Origin: Hymenobacter polaris
GTDB taxonomy: Bacteria > Bacteroidota > Bacteroidia > Cytophagales > Hymenobacteraceae
NCBI RefSeq assembly: GCF_012927305.1
Contig: NZ_JABBGH010000001.1
Location: 806,001-870,000 of the forward strand
Reading direction: 5' to 3'
DNA: 64,000 bases
This document shows, piece by piece, positions 53,777 to 62,536 of this stretch; position 1 is the first letter of the stretch, and each line of letters starts with the position of its first letter. Below the pieces are notes generated by a model that searched no databases, was not told where the DNA came from, and saw nothing but the letters and a program-made list of their open reading frames with translations. Both the position numbers and the translations under genes were made by a program.

Positions 53777-54331
53777 TTACCGCAGCGCGTCGAGCGCCAG
53801 GTTTAGCTGGAGCACGTTCACCTTCGCGGGCCCTAGGGCGCTGGTTTCGACGTGCTGCTGCACCAGGGCCCGCACCGGCGCCAGTGCCAGCCCCCGCGCC
53901 CGCGCCACGCGCGGCACCTGCACCAGCGCGCCCTGGGGCGAGAGGTCGGGGTCGAGGCCCGAGCCGCTGGCCGTGAGCAGTTCGGCCGGCACGTCGGCGG
54001 CGCGCACGCCGGGGTTCCGGGCCAGAAAGGTGTCGAGCCGGGCCCGCACGGCTTGCAGGTAGTCGGGGTTGCTGGGCCCCTTATTGGAGCCGGCCGAGTT
54101 ATCGGCGTGGTAGTCCACGGCCGAGGGGCGCGCGTTGAAGTAGCGGGCCTGGGTGAACTGCTGGCCCACGTTGGCGAAGCCCACCACGCGGCCATTCCGG
54201 CTAATTTGCACGCCCTCGCCGTGGCCGAGGGCCAGCTGGGCGGCGGCCCACACCAGGGCGGGGTAAATGACGCAGCACAGCACCAGCAAAACGGCGGTAA
54301 AGCGCAGGGCGGGCAGGAATTGGGTTTTCAT
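53777..54331 (-). CDS. kdpC: Potassium-transporting ATPase subunit C
   Basis: The ATG at 54331 gives 184 residues. One N-terminal membrane segment (LRFTAVLLVLCCVIYPALVWAAAQ) is followed by a periplasmic domain with the family motifs RYFNARPSAVDYHADNSAGSNKGPSNP and GSGLDPDLSP. KdpC stabilises the KdpFABC complex. The upstream part of the open frame is only the REP-like palindrome between kdpB and kdpC. Confidence 0.95.
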   Translation of the reverse strand: MKTQFLPALRFTAVLLVLCCVIYPALVWAAAQLALGHGEGVQISRNGRVVGFANVGQQFTQARYFNARPSAVDYHADNSAGSNKGPSNPDYLQAVRARLDTFLARNPGVRAADVPAELLTASGSGLDPDLSPQGALVQVPRVARARGLALAPVRALVQQHVETSALGPAKVNVLQLNLALDALR

Positions 54332-54348
54332 GAGGGTTGATTTTTTTA

Positions 54349-54446
54349 GCACGTCATGCTGAGCGCAGCCGAAGCATCTCTCCCGCTTCGTTGAACCGCT
54401 TGGATGACGCGGGAGAGATGCTTCGGCTGCGCTCAGCATGACGTGC
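54349..54446. repeat. REP-like palindrome between kdpB and kdpC
   Basis: Arms 54349-54386 and 54409-54446 are exact reverse complements over 38 bases. They share the GTCATGCTGAGC...GAAGCATCTCTCCCGC frame with the copies at 5600 and 56539 but have GCGCAGCC in place of TTGTCG. It is inside the operon, 17 nt before the kdpC start. Confidence 0.9.
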
Positions 54447-54466
54447 TTATTGGTTTTAAAAAACAG

Positions 54467-56515
54467 CTACAAAAACAGCCCGACCAGCATATCAATGACC
54501 TTGATGCCGATAAAGGGTACTACCACGCCCCCTAGACCATAAATGAGCAGGTTGCGGCGCAGCAGCGCCGAGGCGCCCACCGCCTGGTAGGCCACGCCCC
54601 GCAGGGCCAGCGGCACCAGCGCCGGGATGATGAGGGCGTTGAAAATGACGGCCGAGAGGATGGCCGACTGTGGCGACTTTAGCCCCATGATGTTGAGGGC
54701 CCCTAGGGCCGGAATGGCGACCATGAACAGGGCCGGCACGATGGCGAAGTACTTGGCCACGTCGTTGGCGATGGAGAAGGTGGTGAGCGTGCCGCGGGTC
54801 ATGAGCAGCTGCTTGCCGATTTCCACCACTTCGATGAGCTTGGTGGGGTCGTTGTCGAGGTCCACCATGTTGCCGGCTTCCTTGGCGGCCTGGGTGCCGC
54901 TGTTCATGGCCACGCCCACGTCGGCCTGGGCCAGGGCGGGCGCGTCGTTGGTGCCGTCGCCCATCATGGCCACCAGCTTGCCGCCCTGCTGCTCGGCGCG
55001 GATGTACTGCATCTTGTCCTCGGGCTTGGCCTCGGCGATGAAGTCGTCCACGCCGGCTTTTTCGGCGATAAACTTGGCAGTCAGTGGGTTATCGCCGGTC
55101 ACCATCACGGTTTTGATGCCCATGCGGCGCAGGCGCTCGAAGCGCTCCTGAATGCCGGGCTTGATGATGTCCTGCAGCTCGACCACCCCCAGGATGCGGT
55201 CGTTTTCGCTCACCACCAGCGGCGTGCCGCCGTTGCTGGCCACCGTGCGCACGTGCTGGCTCGTTTCGGGGGGGAAGGGCTGGCCGGCCGCGTGGGCCAG
55301 GCTGCCGATGGCATCGGAGGCGCCCTTACGCAGGCGCTGGCCGCTGGCCAGCGTCACGCCGCTGCTGCGGGTTTCGGCCGTGAACTTGATGGGCTCGCCG
55401 CCTAGGGCCCGCTGCTGCAGAGCCGGCTCGTCGAGGCGGCGCCCCTGCCGGGCCAGCTCCACGATGCTTTTGCCCTCGGGCGTTTCGTCGTGCAGCGAGG
55501 TGAGCACGGCGGCTTCCACCAGCTCGCCCTCGCTCACGCCGGGCGCGGGCCAGAAGTGGGTGGCCCGGCGGTTGCCGATGGTGATGGTGCCCGTCTTATC
55601 GAGCAGCAGCACGTCGATGTCGCCGGCCGTTTCCACGGCGCGGCCGCTCTTGGTGATGACGTTGGCCCGCAGCGCCCGGTCCATGCCCGCAATGCCGATG
55701 GCCGAGAGCAGCCCGCCGATGGTGGTGGGTATCAAGCACACGAAGAGGGCGATGAACGAGGCCACCGCGATGGGCGCGTGGGCGTAGCGGGCGAAGGGCT
55801 GCAGGGTGACGCACACGATGACGAACACCAGCGTGAAGCCGGCCAGCAGGATGGTAAGGGCAATCTCGTTGGGCGTTTTTTGCCGCGCGGCGCCCTCCAC
55901 CAGCGCAATCATCTGGTCGAGAAACGACTCACCGGGGGCCGTCGTCACCCGCACCACAATGCGGTCGGAAAGCACCTTGGTGCCGCCCGTGACCGAGCTT
56001 TTATCGCCGCCCGCCTCGCGGATAACCGGGGCCGACTCGCCGGTGATGGCCGACTCGTCGATGGTGGCCAGGCCTTCGATAATCTCGCCGTCGGTGGGAA
56101 TCAGCTCGCCGGCCTCGACCACGAAGACCTGGCCTTTTTGCAGCTGCGCTGAGCTGACGCGCCCGAAGCTGCCATCGGGCTGGCGCACCCGGGCGGGCGT
56201 ATCCTGGCGGGTTTTGCGCAGCGAGTCGGCCTGGGCCTTGCCCCGCGCCTCGGCAATGGCCTCGGCAAAGTTGGCGAAGAGCAGGGTCAGAAACAGGACG
56301 ACAAAGACCGTGACGTTGTAGCCGAAGCTGCCCTGCGTGGCATCGGGCCGGAAAAGCAGCCCTAGGGTCACCAGGAACATGACGGCCGTGCCCAGCTCCA
56401 CGGTGAACATCACCGGGTTGCGGAACATAGTGCGCGGGTCGAGCTTAACGAAGGCCTGGCCCACGGCTTCGCGCACCAGTGCGGGTTGAAATAAGGAGGG
56501 AGAGGGGGTTGCCAT
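54467..56515 (-). CDS. kdpB: Potassium-transporting ATPase subunit B
   Basis: P-type ATPase subunit of 682 residues. The phosphorylated Asp is Asp306 ([14 protein letters not shown]). The actuator motif is TGES with Ser161, the position of the inhibitory phosphoserine in E. coli Kdp[20 protein letters not shown] is the hinge motif; [24 protein letters not shown] is typical of KdpB. Seven membrane segments are seen in order. Spacing to kdpA is 155 nt, filled by a palindrome. Confidence 0.97.
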   Translation of the reverse strand: MATPSPSLFQPALVREAVGQAFVKLDPRTMFRNPVMFTVELGTAVMFLVTLGLLFRPDATQGSFGYNVTVFVVLFLTLLFANFAEAIAEARGKAQADSLRKTRQDTPARVRQPDGSFGRVSSAQLQKGQVFVVEAGELIPTDGEIIEGLATIDESAITGESAPVIREAGGDKSSVTGGTKVLSDRIVVRVTTAPGESFLDQMIALVEGAARQKTPNEIALTILLAGFTLVFVIVCVTLQPFARYAHAPIAVASFIALFVCLIPTTIGGLLSAIGIAGMDRALRANVITKSGRAVETAGDIDVLLLDKTGTITIGNRRATHFWPAPGVSEGELVEAAVLTSLHDETPEGKSIVELARQGRRLDEPALQQRALGGEPIKFTAETRSSGVTLASGQRLRKGASDAIGSLAHAAGQPFPPETSQHVRTVASNGGTPLVVSENDRILGVVELQDIIKPGIQERFERLRRMGIKTVMVTGDNPLTAKFIAEKAGVDDFIAEAKPEDKMQYIRAEQQGGKLVAMMGDGTNDAPALAQADVGVAMNSGTQAAKEAGNMVDLDNDPTKLIEVVEIGKQLLMTRGTLTTFSIANDVAKYFAIVPALFMVAIPALGALNIMGLKSPQSAILSAVIFNALIIPALVPLALRGVAYQAVGASALLRRNLLIYGLGGVVVPFIGIKVIDMLVGLFL

Positions 56516-56538
56516 GAGAAGTTGAAAATCAACAGGCG

Positions 56539-56649
56539 GTCATGCTCATCTGGCGTCCGCTTGTCGAAGCATCTCTCCCGCATCACTAACCTCATCGTTC
56601 AACGACGCGGTAGAGATGCTTCGACAAGCGGACGCCAGATGAGCATGAC
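56539..56649. repeat. REP-like palindrome between kdpA and kdpB
   Basis: Arms 56539-56576 and 56612-56649 are exact reverse complements over 38 bases. The outer and inner words (GTCATGCT, CTTGTCGAAGCATCTCT) match the copy at 5600, but CATCTGGCGTCCG replaces GAG in between. It lies 23 nt before the kdpB start. Confidence 0.9.
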
Positions 56650-56670
56650 GTTCTAGGTAAGCCTGATTAA

Positions 56671-58371
56671 TTAATAAAGGGTAAAATGCTCGGCCAGCGG
56701 CCCTAGGGCCAGGGCGGGGAAAAAAGCCAGCGCGGCGATAATCCAAATCACGAAAAAGACCATGATGCCGAAGGTGGCCGTGTCGGTGCGCAGGGTGCCG
56801 GCGCTTTCGGGGATGTACTTTTTGCGGGCCAGCAAACCGGCGATGGCCACCGGGCCGATGATGGGCAGGTAGCGGGCCAGCACCATCACCAGGCCGGTCG
56901 AGATGTTCCACCAGGGGGTGTTATCGCCCAGCCCCTCGAAGCCCGAGCCGTTGTTAGCGGCGGCGGAGGTGTACTCGTAGAGCATTTCGGAGAAGCCGTG
57001 GTAGCCGGGGTTAGCCAGCCAGCCGGCCAGCGCGGTGGGGCTATTGGCGTAGAGGTGGGTGGTCAGGGCCGTGCCCGCCAGAATGAGCAGCGGGTGCAGC
57101 AGGGCCACGATGATGGCGATTTTCATTTCGCGGGCCTCAATCTTCTTGCCCAAAAACTCGGGCGTGCGCCCCACCATCAGCCCCGAGATAAAGACGGCGA
57201 TAATGATGAACACGAAGAAGTTGAGAATGCCCACGCCCACCCCGCCATAAAAGGCGTTGGTCATCATGCCCAGCAGCTCGTTCATGCCCGAAATGGGCAG
57301 GTGCGAGTCGTGCATGGAGTTGACCGAGCCGCACGAGATAACGGTGTTGGAGATGCCCCAGAAGGCCGAGGCGGCGGCGCCAAAGCGGATTTCCTTGCCT
57401 TCGAGCGACCCTAGGGGCTGGTTGATGCCCAGGCGGGTGAGGGCGGGGTTGCCGTGCAGCTCGTAGTACACAGCGGGGCCCACTAGCAGCAGGAAGCCCG
57501 CCGTCATCACCCCGAACACCATGTAGCCCAGCCGGGGCCGCCGCAGGTAGTAGCCCAGGGCAAATACCATGGCCAGCGGCAGCAGCATCAGCGCCCAGTT
57601 CTCCACTAGGTTGGTGAGGTAGGTGGGGTTTTCGAGCGGGTGGGCCGAATTAGCTCCGAAGTAGCCCCCGCCGTTGGTGCCCAGCTCCTTAATGGCTACC
57701 ATCGCGGCGGTGGGCCCGCGGCTCACAAAAGTGCTGTCGCCCTGCACGGTTACTAGGGGGGCTTTGGCGGCCCAGGTCATGGGCGTGCCCTGGAAAACGA
57801 GCACCAGCGCCACCCCCAGCGACAGGGGCAGCAGCACGCGGGTCAGGCTTTTGAGGAAGTAGTTGTAGAAGTTGCCGAGCTTGTCGGTGGTGCCGTCGCG
57901 CAGGGCATTGAAGACGACCACGCAGGCGGCCAGGCCGGTGGCGGCCGTGCCGAACTGCAAAAACATCAGGCAGAACACCTGCGAGAAGTAGGTGGCGCCC
58001 GACTCGCCCGAGTAGTGCTGCAAGTTGCAATTGACCAGAAACGAGATGGCCGTGTTGAAGGCCTGGTCGGGTGCCATGCTGGGGTTGTGGTCGGGGTTCA
58101 GGGGCAGGCTACCCTGGCAGCAGAGCACGAGCATGGCCCAGAAAAACCACACTAGGTTGAGGGTGAGCAGCGCCCCTAGGTGCTGCTGCCAGCTCATGGG
58201 CCGGGTGGCATCGATGCCGCCGAGGCGGCAGAGCAGGCGCTCGAAGGGGGCTAGGAAGTCGGACCAGCTTTTATCGCCCCGGTAAATGGTGGCCAGGTAG
58301 CGGCCCAGGGGCAGCGCCAGCAGCACCGCCGCGCCGAAAAGGACGCCGAGGCCGAGAAGTTCTTTGTTCAT
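56671..58371 (-). CDS. kdpA: Potassium-transporting ATPase subunit A
   Basis: Potassium-selective subunit of 566 residues with about ten membrane segments. Pore-loop motifs include NCNLQHYSGESGATYFSQ, KELGTNGGGYFGANSAHPLENP (selectivity-filter region with TNGGG), ISCGSVNSMHDS and SAAANNGSGFEGLGDN, the four filter-like loops of KdpA. Length is normal. Confidence 0.97.
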   Translation of the reverse strand: MNKELLGLGVLFGAAVLLALPLGRYLATIYRGDKSWSDFLAPFERLLCRLGGIDATRPMSWQQHLGALLTLNLVWFFWAMLVLCCQGSLPLNPDHNPSMAPDQAFNTAISFLVNCNLQHYSGESGATYFSQVFCLMFLQFGTAATGLAACVVVFNALRDGTTDKLGNFYNYFLKSLTRVLLPLSLGVALVLVFQGTPMTWAAKAPLVTVQGDSTFVSRGPTAAMVAIKELGTNGGGYFGANSAHPLENPTYLTNLVENWALMLLPLAMVFALGYYLRRPRLGYMVFGVMTAGFLLLVGPAVYYELHGNPALTRLGINQPLGSLEGKEIRFGAAASAFWGISNTVISCGSVNSMHDSHLPISGMNELLGMMTNAFYGGVGVGILNFFVFIIIAVFISGLMVGRTPEFLGKKIEAREMKIAIIVALLHPLLILAGTALTTHLYANSPTALAGWLANPGYHGFSEMLYEYTSAAANNGSGFEGLGDNTPWWNISTGLVMVLARYLPIIGPVAIAGLLARKKYIPESAGTLRTDTATFGIMVFFVIWIIAALAFFPALALGPLAEHFTLY

Positions 58372-58410
58372 GACGTGGGGGGAAGCGGCAGCCGGAAGCG
58401 GCCGCGGGCG

Positions 58411-58491
58411 TTAAAATTTCTCGGGTTTGAGGAGCACGTAACACAGGTAGGCGAACGTGGCGAGGGCGAGCAGCAGCAGGGCAAGCATCAT
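58411..58491 (-). CDS. kdpF: KdpF small subunit (26 residues)
   Basis: Read on the minus strand from ATG 58491 to TAA 58411: MMLALLLLALATFAYLCYVLLKPEKF. One hydrophobic helix ending in LLKPEKF is the KdpF form (YLLYALLRPERF-like). It sits 39 nt upstream of kdpA as expected and stabilises the KdpABC complex. Two ATG codons in tandem could start it. Confidence 0.88.
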   Translation of the reverse strand: MMLALLLLALATFAYLCYVLLKPEKF

Positions 58492-58510
58492 GGCGCGAAA
58501 GCGGAAAAAA

Positions 58511-58606
58511 TTAGAGGTGGTCGAAAAAATCAATCGACTTGTAGAAAAGCCAGAAGCTGGCTACGCCGGCGGCAGTAAGCAGCAGAATCAGCAGGACAGA
58601 ACTCAT
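58511..58606 (-). CDS. Single-span membrane peptide upstream of kdpF (31 residues)
   Basis: From ATG 58606 to TAA 58511: MSSVLLILLLTAAGVASFWL then FYKSIDFFDHL. One membrane helix and a short amphipathic tail with FYKSIDFF. It is the first gene of the kdp operon, 19 nt before kdpF. I recall comparable peptides at the head of Bacteroidota kdp operons, but it has no accepted name. It may be an extra small subunit of the complex. Confidence 0.65.
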   Translation of the reverse strand: MSSVLLILLLTAAGVASFWLFYKSIDFFDHL

Positions 58607-58833
58607 GCGCGAGGGGGCTTGAAGGGAGGAGAGAGGACTTAGGAAAGCGCCGCAACGGGCGCGATTTCCCTAGCTACAACGGCCGGGCCCAACGGCCACC
58701 CACCACCCCAAAAAATCGCTAAGACCTTACTGGTCAGCACTAAATATTTCACCTAGGCCCCGCCCAGCCAGCCAGCCGGCAGCGGCGGGACTAGCGTTTC
58801 GCTAGTCCGTTTGTGCAGAATGCTAGGCCCGCT
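58607..58833. other. Upstream region of the kdp operon
   Basis: About 225 bases that should hold the kdp promoter on the minus strand. I looked for a sigma-54 element (GG-N10-GC in a TGGCAC/TTGC setting) because the nearby regulator is of the sigma-54 type, and found no convincing match. An AT-rich patch (AAATATTTCACC) lies at about 58741. No gene is visible. Confidence 0.35.
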
Positions 58834-59247
58834 CTGCTCGCCCTCCGCGCTCACCCCACGAGACCCCTTTGGGGCATAGCCCCCTCCCCTTCGGGAGAGG
58901 GGGAACTAACCCTAGTTATTTCATTAACCCAAGGTGCGAAGTAGTGCCAGACGGCGCACTCCCCTCCTTAGCTAAGGAGGGGATGTTGGCGCGGAGCGCC
59001 AACGGGGGTGGTTGACGTCGGTGAACGAGTTGGCGGGCGGGTCGTTCACCGACGTCAACCACCCCCGCTTCGGCTTCGCCGAAGCGTCCCCTCCTTAGCT
59101 AAGGAGGGGAATTGACGACTTAACTATACTCCGCAACTTGGGTTAGTTATCTAGCTTTTTAGAGCTAAACACTAGTTCCCCCTCTCCCGAAGGGGAGGGG
59201 GCTATGCCCCAAAGGGGTCTCGTGGGGTGAGCGCGAAGGGCGAGCAG
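58834..59247. repeat. 414-bp nested palindrome between the kdp operon and its regulator
   Basis: The outer arms 58834-58908 and 59173-59247 are reverse complements over 75 bases with one mismatch I can see. Inside, AACCCAAGGTGCG (about 58926) mirrors CGCAACTTGGGTT (about 59131) with one mismatch; TCCCCTCCTTAGCTAAGGAGGGGA occurs on both sides (about 58960 and 59087) and is itself palindromic; and CGGGGGTGGTTGACGTCGGTG (about 59003) mirrors the complement near 59066. Small hairpins TTGGCGCGGAGCGCCAA and CGCTTCGGCTTCGCCGAAGCG sit within. No gene fits in it. Confidence 0.92.
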
Positions 59248-59378
59248 AATGGCAGCGGCCCAACAGCTACTGAAACCACCCATGCAGCCCGGTCACGCTG
59301 CGCCCAGGCCGGCAGCTTGCCGCCGTGCGCCCCTAGTTTCAAGGCCCAGCCCTCCCCTACCCGGTGCTTGGCATGGGG

Positions 59379-60725
59379 CTAAAGGCCGTACTCCTGAATT
59401 TTGCGGTAGAGCGTGGTGTGGGCCACACCCAGCACCCGGGCTGCTTCGGCCTTGTTGCCGCCGCAGGCCTCCAGAATGAGCTGCACGTGGCGGCGCTCGG
59501 CGTTGCGCAGCGTGCGCGGGTCGTCGCTTGCCGGCCCGCCGCTGCGCTGAATTTCTAGGGGCAGGTCTTCCAGGGCCAGCGGCTGGCCGGGCGGGGTCAG
59601 AATGGCGCCCCGCTCCACCACATTTTTCAGCTCGCGGATGTTGCCCGGCCAGTCGTAGTGCTCCAGCGCCCGCAGGGCCTCGGGGCTGATTTGCAGGGGC
59701 GGCTGCCGCAGCCGGACCCCAAAATGCTGGGCGAAGTGGCGCACCAGCGCCGGCACGTCGGTGCGGCGCGCGCTCAGGGGCGGCACGGCAATGACCACCA
59801 CCGAGAGGCGGTAGTAGAGGTCGGGCCGGAAGTGTCCGGCCTCGCCCTGCTGCTTGAGGTCGCGGTTGGTGGCGGCCAGCACGCGCACGTTTACCCGCGT
59901 GGGGCGGCCGTCGCCGAGCTTGGTAAACTCCTGGGTTTCGAGCGCCCGCAGCAGCTTGGCCTGGGCGCCGCTCTCCAATTCGCCGATTTCATCCAGAAAC
60001 AAGGTCCCCCCGCTGGCTTCCTCAAACAGGCCCTTCTTATCGGCCTGGGCCCCGGTGAAGGCCCCTTTGCGGTAGCCAAACAGCTCCGACTCGAGCAGCT
60101 CCTTGGGGAAGGCGCTGCAATTGAGCGCCACGAAGGGCTGGCGGCGGCGCGGGCTGGCCTGGTGAATAGCCTGCGCAAACAGCTCCTTGCCGGCCCCGGT
60201 GGGGCCCGTCAGCAGCACGGTGGCCTCGGTGGGCGCTACCTGCTGGGCCATTTTTTTGGCTTGCTCCAGGGCCGGGGCCGTGCCAATCAGCGCCTCGAAG
60301 CTGTGCTGGGCGCCCACCTTTTTTTCGAGGTCGGCCACCCGGTGCTGCAGCCGGGCCTTGGTGGCAGCCCGCTCCACCACCACCACCAGCTGCTCGTCGG
60401 CATCGCTTTTGGTGAGGTAGTCGAAGGCGCCGCTCTTCATGGCCTGCACGCCATCGGCGATGGTGCCGTAGGCCGTCAGCAGCACCACTTCGGCCAGCGG
60501 GGCCAGGGCTTTGTAGCGCGGCAGCAGGTCGAGCCCTCGGCCGTCGGGCAGCTTCACGTCGCTCAGCACCACCAGCACCTCGGCCGCCCGCTCGCGCAGC
60601 AGCTGCAGGCCCCGGTAGGCATCGGGCGCGGCCAGCACCGAGTAGCCTTCCAGCTCCAGGGTGCGCACCAGGGCGTGGCGCAGCAACTCTTCATCGTCGA
60701 TAACCAGGATGGTGCCTTCGGGCAT
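59379..60725 (-). CDS. Sigma-54-dependent response regulator (NtrC type)
   Basis: The protein has 448 residues. Receiver domain 1-120: ILVIDDEELLRHAL, phosphorylated Asp in VVLSDVKLPDGRG, Lys in FDYLTKSDAD. AAA+ domain about 140-375: Walker A GPTGAGKELFAQ, the sigma-54 contact loop GAFTGA, Walker B GGTLFLDEIGEL, and DWPGNIRELKNVVER. Fis-type HTH at the end: NKAEAARVLGVAHTTLYRKIQ. It reads toward the kdp operon on the same strand with the large palindrome between. A role in kdp control in place of KdpE is inferred from position. Confidence 0.92.
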   Translation of the reverse strand: MPEGTILVIDDEELLRHALVRTLELEGYSVLAAPDAYRGLQLLRERAAEVLVVLSDVKLPDGRGLDLLPRYKALAPLAEVVLLTAYGTIADGVQAMKSGAFDYLTKSDADEQLVVVVERAATKARLQHRVADLEKKVGAQHSFEALIGTAPALEQAKKMAQQVAPTEATVLLTGPTGAGKELFAQAIHQASPRRRQPFVALNCSAFPKELLESELFGYRKGAFTGAQADKKGLFEEASGGTLFLDEIGELESGAQAKLLRALETQEFTKLGDGRPTRVNVRVLAATNRDLKQQGEAGHFRPDLYYRLSVVVIAVPPLSARRTDVPALVRHFAQHFGVRLRQPPLQISPEALRALEHYDWPGNIRELKNVVERGAILTPPGQPLALEDLPLEIQRSGGPASDDPRTLRNAERRHVQLILEACGGNKAEAARVLGVAHTTLYRKIQEYGL

Positions 60726-61009
60726 GGGCAGAAACCGGGCCGGCGAGAATGGCCGCGCGACCCGGCGCGCAAAGAACGGGCCCTAGGGGGTTTGCTGGCT
60801 TACCTGCTGGCAACCGGCGCGGCCCCGGCCAGCCGCGCCGGCGGGACTGCTAAGGGGCAGCTTGGCCGCCGGCGAATAGTTTACCGGGCGCCCCGCGGGG
60901 CCAGCCCCGGCAACGCGGGCACCGGCCGCGCGGGCCCCTAGGCCCACCCCGCCGGCTACAACGGAAGGAACCCCGCCCCTAAAGCCAGCCGGCGTTGTAG
61001 CTTGCCCGC
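60726..61009. other. Gap between the divergent regulator and lipoprotein genes
   Basis: About 285 very GC-rich bases with two CCTAGG copies (60782, 60938) and GGCCGGC/GCCGGCC words. No TAnnTTTG element or gene is evident. Confidence 0.3.
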
Positions 61010-61390
61010 ATGAGAGCCCAACCCCTGCTGGCCGCCGCGCTGCTTTGCGCCGCCTGCGGCAAAACCCCCGAAGAACGCGCGAAATATAATGCCCTGCACA
61101 TGCTGGCCCACGAGCGGCCGCCCATCAAGCCCGACTCGACTTCCCTCAAAGTCTACGATTTTCCCAAAACGCAGGTCAGCTACTACACCAGCGAGGTGGC
61201 CACCTTTGGCGACGGACACCTGGTCACCTACGCGCTGCCCGCGGGCGCGCCCGGCGCCCGGCGCGCGGTATACGTGGCCGACAACGACTCGGCGTTTTTC
61301 TTTCTGCCCGGCCGCCACGCCGCCGAGTTTGCGCGCCATTTTGGCGTGGGTGCACCGGCCGCCCCGCCCGATTCGGCCGCCCGGCCCTAG
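61010..61390 (+). CDS. Lipoprotein of unknown function
   Basis: The protein has 126 residues with a lipoprotein signal AAALLCAACGK (Cys at about 16). The mature part (LKVYDFPKTQVSYYTSEVATFGDGHLVTYAL, RRAVYVADNDSAFFFLP) is a small beta-rich domain I do not recognise, followed by a Pro/Ala tail. The stop TAG lies in GCCCTAGGGC. Confidence 0.65.
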   Translation: MRAQPLLAAALLCAACGKTPEERAKYNALHMLAHERPPIKPDSTSLKVYDFPKTQVSYYTSEVATFGDGHLVTYALPAGAPGARRAVYVADNDSAFFFLPGRHAAEFARHFGVGAPAAPPDSAARP

Positions 61391-61486
61391 GGCCGGCGGA
61401 ACCACGCCTGGAACGAGGCTGCCTAGGGGCAAGTAGTCATTTAAAGCCCGCGCCCGTATGTAACCTTTTCATTTTTCCGCTTTTGC

Positions 61487-62461
61487 ATGCAATATGGTTT
61501 GTGCTTTGATGGCAGCGTAGTGCGCGGCTACGGCGACGAGAACCGCCCGCTTTGCTTCTCCAACACCCGCGCCACGGGCCACGTCGAGCACCTGGAGTTT
61601 CACTACCAGCGGGCCCGCGAAATGGGCATCACCCGCTTCCGCGACACCATTTTGTGGGATGAGGCCGCCCGCCAGCCCGACTACCAGTGGCTCGACCGCT
61701 TGGCGGCCGTCAGCCAGGGGCAGGTAGAGCTGGTACTCAACCACTACGGCCTGCCCGAGTGGCTGAGCGAAACGCAGTTTTGGAACGGCGAGGCGGCCGC
61801 CGCCCTGCGCGAGCTGGCCTGCGAGGTGGCCCGGCGCTACCCCGGCGCGTTTCGCAGCTACAACCTAGGGGTGGAGCTGGGCATCTGGACCGACTGGATT
61901 GCCGCGCCCCAGAGCCGGCAGTGGCCCTTCGGGGGGCGCAGCTGGTGGGACGTGTACCGGACCACCAGCGCCATCACCATCGCCATTGCCCAGGGGCTGA
62001 AAACCGGCGACCCCGCCTGCCGCACCGCCATGAGCGAGCCCTGGGGCTGGGACCCCGCCGTGCCCTACCCCGACCAGGCCCGGCCCTTCGCCACGGTGCT
62101 GGGCCAGTTTGATGCGGTGGCTGAGGCCCACGACTGCCACACCTGGCAGCAGGGCCGCCCCGATTTGCTCGACATCGTGGGGCTCAACATTTACTTCGAC
62201 CACGACCTGCCGGCCCAGCTGGCGGCCGCCCGCCAGCTGTTTCCAGCGCAGCAAGTGGTGGTGGCCGAAACCGCCAACGTGTACTACCCCGACTGCAACC
62301 CGCCCGCCCGCTGGTGGGCCAAGTTTGAGGCCCTAGGGCAACCCGAGCTGGAAGTCAGCTGGAGCCCCGGCCTCACCATCCTCACCCACGAGCGGGGCGA
62401 GCGCATGGGCGGCCAGCTGCTGGGCGAAGACGGCACCCAGTTCTGGCGGCGCGGTAAATGA
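61487..62461 (+). CDS. GH-A-clan (TIM-barrel) glycoside hydrolase-like protein
   Basis: The protein has 324 residues and no signal peptide. HYQRAREMGITRFRDTILWD, LVLNHYGLPEWL, SYNLGVELGIWTDW and VVVAETANVYYPD follow the strand order of a GH-A barrel. Glu130 (GVELGIW) and Glu261 (VAETANV) are at the positions of acid/base and nucleophile, as in family 1-like enzymes. The family cannot be fixed by eye. Its last codons form part of a palindrome shared with the convergent kinase gene. Confidence 0.72.
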   Translation: MQYGLCFDGSVVRGYGDENRPLCFSNTRATGHVEHLEFHYQRAREMGITRFRDTILWDEAARQPDYQWLDRLAAVSQGQVELVLNHYGLPEWLSETQFWNGEAAAALRELACEVARRYPGAFRSYNLGVELGIWTDWIAAPQSRQWPFGGRSWWDVYRTTSAITIAIAQGLKTGDPACRTAMSEPWGWDPAVPYPDQARPFATVLGQFDAVAEAHDCHTWQQGRPDLLDIVGLNIYFDHDLPAQLAAARQLFPAQQVVVAETANVYYPDCNPPARWWAKFEALGQPELEVSWSPGLTILTHERGERMGGQLLGEDGTQFWRRGK

Positions 62462-62536
62462 GTGAGTAAAGCAGCACGTCACTCCGAGCCTGCGAGGAAT
62501 GACGTGCTGCTTTACTCACTCATTTACCGCGCCGCC
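62445..62536. repeat. Palindrome that includes the ends of two convergent genes
   Basis: Arms 62445-62481 and 62500-62536 are exact reverse complements over 37 bases. The left arm holds the last five codons and TGA of the hydrolase gene; the right arm holds the last codons and TAA of the kinase gene. The hairpin would terminate both transcripts. The GCACGTCA core also occurs in the copy at 54349. Confidence 0.9.

Noticed and set aside
58607..58833. Sigma-54 promoter before the kdp operon
   Set aside because: GG-N10-GC pairs can be found by chance in this GC-rich stretch, but none is in a TGGCAC/TTGC setting.
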